64,000 nt of DNA from Methylococcales bacterium (GTDB lineage: Bacteria; Pseudomonadota; Gammaproteobacteria; Methylococcales; Methylomonadaceae), in the NCBI GenBank assembly GCA_030949405.1, contig JAUZSN010000002.1, positions 2,466,553 to 2,530,552 on the forward strand, in the 5' to 3' direction. A program made the position numbers and the translations under genes. How positions within the stretch are numbered: position 1 is the stretch's first letter; every line of letters starts with the position of its first letter. The notes under the pieces are model-generated. The model saw only the letters and a program-made list of their open reading frames with translations, ran no database searches and had not been told where the DNA came from. This document shows positions 56,769-64,000 of this stretch, one piece after another.

Positions 56769-57511
56769 GCGTTAATGCCTCGCTGCCTTAAGACCTCATA
56801 AATCATAATTCCTGCGGCAACGGATACATTAAGGCTTTCAACATGCCCAACCATAGGAATTTTTACTAATAAATCACAATGTTCTTGAGTTAAACGACGC
56901 ATCCCAGAGCCTTCTGTTCCCATCACTAAAGCAAGAGAAATATTTAAATTAGCCTCAAAAATTGTCTCTGTCGCCTCGCCTGTTGAACCGACAATCCATA
57001 TATTTTCAGTTTTTAACCAGCGTAAACAACGCGCAAGATTGGTCACTTGATAGACGGGGATGGTTTCTGCAGCCCCTGAAGCGACTTTACAGACCGTTGA
57101 AGTAATTCCACTGGCATTATCTTTCGTTATAATGATGCCATTGACTCCCGCAGCATCCGCACTACGAAGACAAGCCCCTAAATTATGAGGATCTTGAATT
57201 TGATCTAAAACTAAGAAAAAAGGCAGTCCATCAAGCACTCTAACATCATCTTTTAATTGGGCCTCCGTTTTCAAAGCGGGGAGCTGAACATTAGCAACAA
57301 TGCCTTGATGGCTTTTACCGTCTGCAAAGCCATCTAACTTTTTACGGTTGCTGGTTTCTATGACAATATTATGCTGTCCAAGCTGCTCTAGTAATGCTCC
57401 GAGACGTTTATCTTGACGTTCTCTATCGACCCAAACCTGAATGATTTTATCGGGTGAATAATCTAATGCAGCTTGTACCGCATGAATACCAAAAAGTTTA
57501 TTTAATTTCAT
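56765..57511 (-). CDS. rlmB: 23S rRNA (guanosine-2'-O-)-methyltransferase RlmB
   Basis: SPOUT methyltransferase that methylates G2251 of 23S rRNA. In 248 residues: N-terminal substrate-binding domain (LFGIHAVQAAL), then the knotted domain with LDQIQDPHNLGACLRSADAAG, VMGTEGSGMRRL and IPMVGHVESLNVSVAAGI, the three SpoU motifs. It overlaps rnr by 14 bp, the usual rnr-rlmB arrangement. Confidence 0.96.
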   Translation of the reverse strand: MKLNKLFGIHAVQAALDYSPDKIIQVWVDRERQDKRLGALLEQLGQHNIVIETSNRKKLDGFADGKSHQGIVANVQLPALKTEAQLKDDVRVLDGLPFFLVLDQIQDPHNLGACLRSADAAGVNGIIITKDNASGITSTVCKVASGAAETIPVYQVTNLARCLRWLKTENIWIVGSTGEATETIFEANLNISLALVMGTEGSGMRRLTQEHCDLLVKIPMVGHVESLNVSVAAGIMIYEVLRQRGINA

Positions 57512-59747
57512 TTTTAGCGTACTTTTTCTTATGTTTTTTACGACGGGTTGTTTTTTTAGCTTTTTGAATCAATTCAAAATCAATTTTCTTTTCATCTAAA
57601 TTAACGCGAACTACCTTAATTTGTACGGTATCCCCTAAACGATAACGAATTCCAGTACGCTCGCCTTTTAATTGATGAGACGTTGGGTCAAAATGAAAAA
57701 AGTCTTGGGGTAAATTCGTAATATGCACCAACCCTTCAACATAAACTTTCGTTAATTCAACAAAAAAACCAAAGCCTGTCACCGCTGAAATAATCCCTGA
57801 AAACTCATCGCCAATTTTGTCCATCATGTATTCACATTTAAGCCAACTATTGACATCACGAGTGGCTTCATCGGCTCGACGCTCATTTGCAGAACAATGC
57901 TCGCCAAGTATTGACATTTCAGGAAAGCTATAACTAAAGTTCTCAGGGCTTTGTTGATTAATACAATGTCGAATCGCACGATGAACCAGTAAATCAGGAT
58001 AACGGCGTATCGGTGAGGTAAAATGGGTATACGCCTCTAAAGCCAATCCAAAATGTCCTTTGGTTTCAGGACTGTATACGGCTTGGGACATAGAGCGTAA
58101 TAAAACGGTTTGAATTAAATGCGAATCCACACGGCCTTGAACCGATGTGAGTAATTCCATAAAATCTAAAGGTGTCGGCTTATCCTCGCCATTTAGATGC
58201 AATCCCATTTCCCCTAAAAAGGTTTTTAAGGTCAGTAGTTTTTCAGTGCTGGGCGCTTCATGAATCCTTAATAATCGCGGCATTTTTTTACGAATTAGAA
58301 ACCGTGCCGCCGCTCGGTTCGCACTAATCATAAATTCTTCAATTAATTTATGCGCATCATTACGTTCGATGGGAATAATATTTTCTATTTTACGATTTTC
58401 ACCAAAAACAATGCGGCTTTCTTGGGTATCAAAATCCATTGTTCCCCGTTGTTCACGCGCCACTCGCATGGCTTGATATAACGCATAGAGTTGCTGTAAA
58501 TCAGGGAGTAAGTCGGCGTACTTTTTAGCGAGTTTTTTATTGCCTTCAACCAGCAATTTAGCAACATCCGTATACGTCATGCGGGCATGTGAGCGCATAA
58601 CCGCTTCAAAAAATCGTGAACGAACAACCTGACCTTCTTCATTAATATAAAGCTCGCAGACCATGCATAATCTATCGACATCAGGGTTTAATGAGCATAA
58701 CCCATTCGATAAAACTTCAGGTAGCATCGGAATGACTTGCTCTGGGAAGTAAACCGAGGTACTTCTGTTTTTTGCCTCATTATCCACTGCGGTCCCTACT
58801 TGAACATAATGGGATACATCGGCAATAGCCACTAATAGCTTCCAGCCTTTGGGGGTTTTTTTGCAATAAACCGCATCATCAAAATCACGTGCATCTTCAC
58901 CATCTATCGTAACCAACGGTGTTTCACGTAAATCGACGCGTCCTTCTTTCGCCTTGTCAGGCACATTATTTTTTAGGGGTTTTATTTCTTGTTGTAATTT
59001 TTCAGGCCATTGATAAGGTAAGTCGTGTGAACGAATAGCCACCTCAATCTCCATCCCAGGGGCCATGTGTTTACCCAAAATTTCAATAATTTTGCCTATG
59101 GGTTGATGGCGTTGTGTGGGTTGTTGAAGAATTTCAACCACCACTATTTGCCCTTTTTTTGCTTTTGCACGCCCCTCTTTAGGGATCAATATATCTTGGC
59201 AAATCTTTTTATTATCGGCACTAACAAAATAAAAGCCTTTTTCTTTTAAAAATCGTCCAACTATTTGGTGCGTATTGCGCTCTAAAACATCAACAACAGC
59301 CGCTTCTCGACGACCCTTTCGATCCATATTAGAGACATGAACTAACACCCGATCATTATGCATCAATGCACTCATCTCACGCGCGGATAAAAACAAATCC
59401 GTCGAGCCATCATCGGGCTTTAAAAAACCGAACCCATCGGGGTGACCTAAAACCCGACCTGCAATTAAATCTTGATTATTAACCTGACAATATTTCTGTC
59501 GACGATTAAAAAGCAACTGCCCATCACGCTCCATCGCTCGCAAACGGCGACGTAATGCTTCTCGATTATCCGCCGATTCTAGGCCAAATTTTTCAGCAAT
59601 TTGTTTCCGCCCTAAAGGCTTCCCTGTCTGTTCAAGTAACTCTAAAATTAATTCACGACTCGGAATAGGGGATTCATATTTTTCAGATTCACGCTGAGCA
59701 TAGGGATCCGTTTTTGTTTTAAAATTTATGGTTTCGTTTATGGTCAT
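57498..59747 (-). CDS. rnr: ribonuclease R
   Basis: 3'-5' exoribonuclease for structured RNA and rRNA quality control. The 749-residue protein has an N-terminal helix-turn-helix (LELLEQTGKPLGRKQIAEKFG), cold-shock domains, the RNB catalytic domain with IDGEDARDFDDAVYC (metal-binding Asp residues), HFTSPIRRYPDLLVHR, an S1 domain (GIISAVTGFGFFVEL) and a Lys/Arg-rich tail (KKTTRRKKHKKK). The frame is intact and of usual length. Confidence 0.96.
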   Translation of the reverse strand: MTINETINFKTKTDPYAQRESEKYESPIPSRELILELLEQTGKPLGRKQIAEKFGLESADNREALRRRLRAMERDGQLLFNRRQKYCQVNNQDLIAGRVLGHPDGFGFLKPDDGSTDLFLSAREMSALMHNDRVLVHVSNMDRKGRREAAVVDVLERNTHQIVGRFLKEKGFYFVSADNKKICQDILIPKEGRAKAKKGQIVVVEILQQPTQRHQPIGKIIEILGKHMAPGMEIEVAIRSHDLPYQWPEKLQQEIKPLKNNVPDKAKEGRVDLRETPLVTIDGEDARDFDDAVYCKKTPKGWKLLVAIADVSHYVQVGTAVDNEAKNRSTSVYFPEQVIPMLPEVLSNGLCSLNPDVDRLCMVCELYINEEGQVVRSRFFEAVMRSHARMTYTDVAKLLVEGNKKLAKKYADLLPDLQQLYALYQAMRVAREQRGTMDFDTQESRIVFGENRKIENIIPIERNDAHKLIEEFMISANRAAARFLIRKKMPRLLRIHEAPSTEKLLTLKTFLGEMGLHLNGEDKPTPLDFMELLTSVQGRVDSHLIQTVLLRSMSQAVYSPETKGHFGLALEAYTHFTSPIRRYPDLLVHRAIRHCINQQSPENFSYSFPEMSILGEHCSANERRADEATRDVNSWLKCEYMMDKIGDEFSGIISAVTGFGFFVELTKVYVEGLVHITNLPQDFFHFDPTSHQLKGERTGIRYRLGDTVQIKVVRVNLDEKKIDFELIQKAKKTTRRKKHKKKYAKNEIK

Positions 59748-59919
59748 TTATTAAGTTAACTCTTACAGTCAATAGGACATTTTATCGTTAGATACGCTTT
59801 CTGGAATCATAGCATTATTAAACTATTTTTACCTGAGTTTTAAGTGTTTTTATCGTTTTAGTTGCAGCAAAGTTAATTTTTTCCATTTGTTCGATAATCT
59901 CATGCGTTTGGCTACCAAT

Positions 59920-61086
59920 TTAAGACGGGACATCCAGCAATTTCAAAGGGTTAGAAAACACACGCTTTCGACTATTTCTAGGAAGCGGTAACTCGCCCAT
60001 TTCATTCAGTAGCCATGAAAACAAGTCTGGAAACTCGGTATCAAATAAACGCATGGCGGCGGTTGTGCCATCCTCACGTTTGATTCCGTAGTTATGAATG
60101 ACCGTCAACGCGTTTAATCGCTTTTTATTCAAACCTCGCCCATTGCGATACATTTGCGATAAACAGCCATTTCGCCCTTCCACCGCAGATGAACTGCGTT
60201 GAAACTGCCTTGCCATATGCTCCGCCAATGTTAGCCATCGCTGCATTTCACTGATTGATAACTTTGCACTAAATGGGTCTGATTTGAGCTTATCAGACGC
60301 GGTTTCCCAAGCTTTTCGATAGTTTTCCTTTGACCTGCGGCTTTTAGTTTGTTCCATTTTCTGATGCCAATAAACAACGGGTAATAATGTTGTGGTCAAC
60401 CAATATTCGGTATCCGCATCAAGCCCCAAATTTTGCAAGGTTTCGCGTACCCAAAGCCACCAAAAACTGATGGATACCGCTAACGGTTTTATTTGATTAC
60501 GAAACTTTTTCATCACGCCTTTATGATCGTTAATCCCTTGTTTTTCCGCTATTTTTTCAAAGGCTCGCGCTCTTAACTCTAGCAACTTCTCAACCTGTTC
60601 CGCATCGTTTCTACGACTATCATTGAGTGAAAAAGGATGAACTTCATCCGCAATCCCTTGTAAGTTTTCGTGATAATCTGTTTGTATTTTTTTGGCTTCT
60701 TCAAGCTCTTTTTCAGCCGTTATCCGTGTTGTTTTAAGTCCAATAATTTTCTGCATCGTTGCCGTTTTAGAAACAGTAGACTCTGCGGTTTGCGCCGCTT
60801 GCCGCTGTTTTTCAGCCCTTGCTGCACGCCTGCCGATTTTCGCGCCTAACCAGCGACTCATATCTTGTTGAGCATGAAAAATATCTGCCCCCGATTCGCA
60901 CTTAAACCCCGTCACTGCCATTTTTATCAACGCCTTAGCGCGATCACTAATCGCATGATTAACCTCAATGCCTAATGATTCTAATCGTGGCGAAACCTTT
61001 TTATACCAAGTATCGTAGCACCTATCATCGCTAATATCTTCCAACAAAAGATAGCCAGAACGTAAGTCCATTAAAACTAAAATCAT
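59920..61086 (-). CDS. transposase, C-terminal ORF, copy 4
   Basis: 388 residues identical to the products of copies 1 and 2, which points to very recent spread. Overlaps the middle ORF by ATGA. Confidence 0.75.
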   Translation of the reverse strand: MILVLMDLRSGYLLLEDISDDRCYDTWYKKVSPRLESLGIEVNHAISDRAKALIKMAVTGFKCESGADIFHAQQDMSRWLGAKIGRRAARAEKQRQAAQTAESTVSKTATMQKIIGLKTTRITAEKELEEAKKIQTDYHENLQGIADEVHPFSLNDSRRNDAEQVEKLLELRARAFEKIAEKQGINDHKGVMKKFRNQIKPLAVSISFWWLWVRETLQNLGLDADTEYWLTTTLLPVVYWHQKMEQTKSRRSKENYRKAWETASDKLKSDPFSAKLSISEMQRWLTLAEHMARQFQRSSSAVEGRNGCLSQMYRNGRGLNKKRLNALTVIHNYGIKREDGTTAAMRLFDTEFPDLFSWLLNEMGELPLPRNSRKRVFSNPLKLLDVPS

Positions 61087-61421
61087 AAAGTTGCCGAAAA
61101 AGTCTCATCCAGCCCAGCAACAACTTTACGTGTTTGTTTTTTCACACTTTTTTCGCATTCTTGCTGAAACTGCGGCAATAAGACTTCCATTTTATTGATT
61201 TGAGTCCGCAGTGCGTCGGGTGATACGCCCACATGGGTGTCAATCCGTATCATTTTAAAAAACAGCGATAAAGTCTCTGCACCTACGCCTGCCTTTAATC
61301 CAAAGACATACAAGGCGGAAAACACCATTAATCTTTGCCAAGAACTACCTGCCTCGGTTTCCCATAATGATGATTCAGGATGTCGATTTCGCTTTGTTTG
61401 CGCTTGACGATGACGATGCAC
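61083..61421 (-). CDS. transposase, middle ORF, copy 4
   Basis: 112 residues ending GLDETFSATL, with the same five-T run as copies 1 and 2. Three loci sharing this run argues that it was present in the copy that spread, rather than arising as independent sequencing errors. Confidence 0.7.
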   Translation of the reverse strand: MHRHRQAQTKRNRHPESSLWETEAGSSWQRLMVFSALYVFGLKAGVGAETLSLFFKMIRIDTHVGVSPDALRTQINKMEVLLPQFQQECEKSVKKQTRKVVAGLDETFSATL

Positions 61422-62997
61422 ACTGCTTTTTGAGCGACCAACAATTGAAGCTAAGTTACGAACAGTTTGCTTGCCTGTTGTTGTAATTTCAGCGATAATT
61501 GCGTGACTAGCTGCGCGTATTTTCTGTGTTGTTCTGTTTTTTTAGTCATTAACCTATGATACAAGAATATCGCAGTTAGTTCTTTATTTTGTCCCGTCTT
61601 AAGTTGGTAGCCATGCGTCACCGTTTTCGGCCATCAATTCCATTTTTTTACACGCGTCTGATAAAAATAAAGCCCCGAGGGTTGCTGATTCTCCCTTCAG
61701 TCCATGAGCCGTTATTTTTAATAACGAACGATCATCCTCTTTAATAAGTTGATAAAGAGTTTCTATCCTTTTTTCTATTTCTATGAGTGTTATGGATATA
61801 ATAGAATTAAAACGTTCAATACCCAACGACAATTTCAACTCATCCAGTACAGAAACAGCTAAAACTTCGATTGTCGTATTATTTTCTACACTGGGGTAAC
61901 CACTTATCAAGTGCCAATTGAATAAGATCGGCTCGAATAGGTTTGGTTAAATAATCATCCATGCCCACCTTATAAGCTTTATCACTGACACCATTCATAA
62001 CATTTGCCGTTAAGGCAATAATAGGGACTCTCTTTTTTTCCTGATTTTTTTCAAGCGCACGAATCGCTTGAGTCGCTTCATAACCATCCATGCCAGGCAT
62101 TTGCAAATCCATAAAGATAAGTTGATACTGACTGGATTGATACGCATCAACAGCCTCTTGACCATTATTAACACACGTCGCCATAAAACCAAAATATTCT
62201 AAAATTCCCATAATAACCATCTGATTAATCGCCGTATCTTCAACGATTAAAATATTTTCAGAACGGATATTAGTTTCTTGTTCTTCTTCTAACGCATCAA
62301 TAGGGTCTATGGTGTCTATCAAGATGCTGGGTTCATCAACAACGTTCACCAATTTTGAAACCATATTATATAAATCTGATGAACGGGACGGTTTACGTAA
62401 ATAGCCATCAATTCCCATCTGTTGTAAATTTTCGGTCTTAATATCCTTATCCAAGGATGACAATAAAAGTGTTTTTATTCCTTTTAGTTCAGGGTCTGAT
62501 TTAATTTTTTTAATCAATTCAATCCCATCCATTTCTGGCATTTGATGATCAATAATAGCAACATCATAAGCATTACTTTGTTGAGCGGCTTTTTTTGCTT
62601 CCTCTAAGGCTAAGGAACCTCTATTAACGGCGGTAAATGGCATTAACCAGTACTTAGCTAACCCACTCACTATTTTTAAATTAGTTGCATTATCATCAAC
62701 TAATAAAACCCGAAAATTTTCCAATTTATGATCATCGATTTGCCCCAGATTTTCACCGAAAGGAAAGGTTAAAGAAAACCAAAATTGACTCCCCTCACCT
62801 AGTTGACTTTTAATCCCAATTTCGCCCCCCATGGCTTCAACTAATTTTTTACAAATAGATAAGCCTAAGCCTGTTCCCATATATTTACGCGTATCGGAGG
62901 AATCGACTTGCACAAACGGTTCAAACAAAGTGGCTTGATCGCTATCTTCGATGCCTATTCCTGTATCATTGACTTCAAATCGACACTGCATTTCATT

Positions 62998-64000
62998 AGA
63001 CTTGTTCTTTAAGAAGAAGTTAATATATCATGTTAAAATTCCATAGGATAGCCGCTAAAAAAGAAAATAAATCTTTTACACCTTCTTTTTTATTTCTAAA
63101 CTTGTCAACTAGGCATCTATATCTTTTCATTCCACCGATTACATGCTCAACAATGACTCTTTCACGACTCATCTCTTTGTTTTCTTTTTTTTGATTTTCT
63201 GTTAATGTTGGGTTTGGATTATGCTTAGATTTATTTGGTTTTTTATGAGGAATATTTACCGAATTAGTTTTATATTCATTATTAAACCCCAAATAACCTA
63301 AATCAATAAATATATTAAAATTACTAAACCAATTTAATTCTGGATTAAATTCTTTTTTAAACATTCCATAATCATGATTTTTACCTGGAAAATTAACCCC
63401 AATATATAAAATTAAATGACCTAAAGAAGCTATAGTGGTATTTTTAATTGTATGCTGTTTTTTTTACCACTGTAAAATTCATTTTGTTCTTCATAGTCAC
63501 TAGGGCGTTGTACAGCACGCTCTGTAGCATCTATTATCAATGTTTGAACTCCGCCAAAAGCCTGCTGCATTTCTTCAGGGGTTGAAAAACTTGTTGCAGG
63601 TAAAACATTAAATATATCTAACGTCTTTATTAAAATTGGAAATAATTTGTATACATGAGTATGGGCGCATGATTTATTCATATTAAAAGAAAACCCTAAG
63701 TGATCGAAAGTAGAATAGCACTTCATATAATTTAATATAAATAATAATTTGTCTGCGGGTGTTTTTAATGTGCTATCTAAACCACTACCGTATTTTCTTT
63801 CTTTATTTTCATGTTTTTCTTTTTGATCTTCAATAAGGGTCTTTTCAAATAGAGATAATAGTAAAATAAAATGTTCTGTTTTTAATCCTGTTAAAGCTCT
63901 TAACTGTCTATCATCATAAATTCTTGGTAAAATTTCTTTTATTTTCATGTTATACTTTGATTTTTATTTTTTATAGAAATTTATTATAAAGCTTATTTAT
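62998..64000 (-). mobile_element. IS5-like element, copy 2 (runs off the window)
   Basis: Starts with AGACTTGTTCTTTAAG at 62998 and continues past the window end. Outside the end, on the minus strand, lies AAT, as beside copy 1. Inserted in the hybrid sensor kinase gene. Confidence 0.88.
63020..63948 (-). pseudogene. IS5-like transposase, copy 2, in two frames
   Basis: Nearly identical to the copy at 19503. Differs by Arg for Leu in DATERAVQRP, which is the more usual residue after the catalytic DATE, and by eight instead of seven A at the frame-change site (63456-63464). The first frame therefore ends ...KKNSIQLKIPL. The second frame supplies GHLILYIGVNFPGKNHDYG and the Glu-containing SRERVIVEHVIGG. 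Confidence 0.8.

Larger units (their letters stand above)
59910..61612 (-). mobile_element. DUF6399-type insertion sequence, copy 4
   Basis: 1703 bp, like copy 1 in length and with a single noted substitution (near 60796). ATGCGT occurs beside both ends (59902-59907, two bases from the left end, and 61613-61618 directly at the right end), suggesting a target duplication of about 6 bp. Inserted in the Hpt domain of a sensor kinase. Confidence 0.93.
59818..62997 (-). pseudogene. hybrid sensor kinase (HATPase-REC-REC-Hpt), broken by two insertion sequences
   Basis: Only the C-terminal half is in view. From 62997 down: HATPase motifs NDTGIGI and GTGLGLSICKKL; receiver 1 (RVLLVDDNATN, IIDHQMPEMDG, LSSLDKD); receiver 2 (ILIVEDTAINQ, FMDLQMPGMDGYEA, LTANVM); then Hpt with the phospho-acceptor His in KITAHGLKGES. 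An extra C in a four-C run near 61895 shifts the frame between WLP and SVENNTTIEV. IS copy 4 (59910-61612) cuts the Hpt after ENGD; beyond it the tail HEIIEQMEKINFAATKTI runs to a TAA at 59818. The 5' end is cut by the IS5-like element at 62998. It would have been a BarA/TorS-type phosphorelay kinase. Confidence 0.85.

Noticed and set aside
1-64000. tRNA genes, rRNA genes or CRISPR arrays
   Set aside because: No cloverleaf-like T-loop sequences in the gaps, no rRNA signatures, and no regularly spaced short repeats; the repeated sequences are IS copies.

Overview
The window comes from an A+T-rich gammaproteobacterium. The chromosomal backbone is gammaproteobacterial: aroA-cmk-rpsA-ihfB, mutS, acnB, ybgC-tolQRAB-pal-cpoB, rnr-rlmB, hisH-hisB and dapD. 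A sulfite-reductase hemoprotein paired with a DUF934 protein and several high-identity insertion sequences would fit a methane- or sulfur-oxidising lineage (Methylococcales or Thiotrichales). No marker gene in the window proves that, so lineage below class level is an inference.

Layout. 1-3284: aroA (partial), cmk, rpsA, ihfB. 3590-8354: DUF2231 membrane protein, a Tat-exported multicopper oxidase broken by two homopolymer frameshifts, an HDAC-like hydrolase, a hemerythrin-like protein and the ribosome-assembly GTPase YlqF/RbgA. 8751-13364: a tightly coupled four-gene surface-sugar operon (polytopic GT-C-like protein, LhgO-like flavoenzyme, HddC-like nucleotidyltransferase, GmhB-like phosphatase). 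13381-16458: divergent pncC and mutS. 16487-27714: a collapsed accessory region with remnants of a Septu-like pair (ptuA/ptuB), a dndC gene for DNA phosphorothioation, two partial ParB-like genes, an intact VapBC pair and three kinds of insertion sequence. 27715-59747: mostly core genes, with a two-globin fusion cut by an IS, acnB, the Tol-Pal cluster, yebC, serB, an AAA ATPase coupled to an unusual hybrid-cluster-protein homologue, histidine and sulfite-reduction genes, nhaD, a frameshifted ampG-like transporter, a sensor kinase split by an IS66-like element, dapD, a metalloprotease and the rnr operon. 59818-64000: a second sensor kinase broken by two insertion sequences.

Three IS types dominate. 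Four nearly identical copies of a ~1.7 kb element with a DUF6399-like transposase lie at 21407, 23116, 26013 and 59910; the first two are head-to-tail. A 1.83 kb IS66-like element is complete at 49433 with an 8-bp target duplication, internally deleted at 16858, and present as a 35-bp end at 25978. A 1.1 kb IS5-like element lies at 19335 and 62998, with a 10-bp end at 21397. Defence genes and signalling genes are the main casualties, while long core genes are intact. This looks like a genome losing accessory functions through IS activity and small indels, although some homopolymer indels could be sequencing errors.

The strongest candidate for undescribed biology is at 39495-42352: a hybrid cluster protein (Hcp) homologue that keeps its N-terminal four-cysteine cluster motif but has lost three of the four hybrid-cluster cysteines (to Ser, Glu and Thr). 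It is followed after 2 bp by an OLD-like DUF3696 ATPase. The remaining ligand set (His, Glu, Cys, Glu, plus the new Glu) suggests a different metal site.
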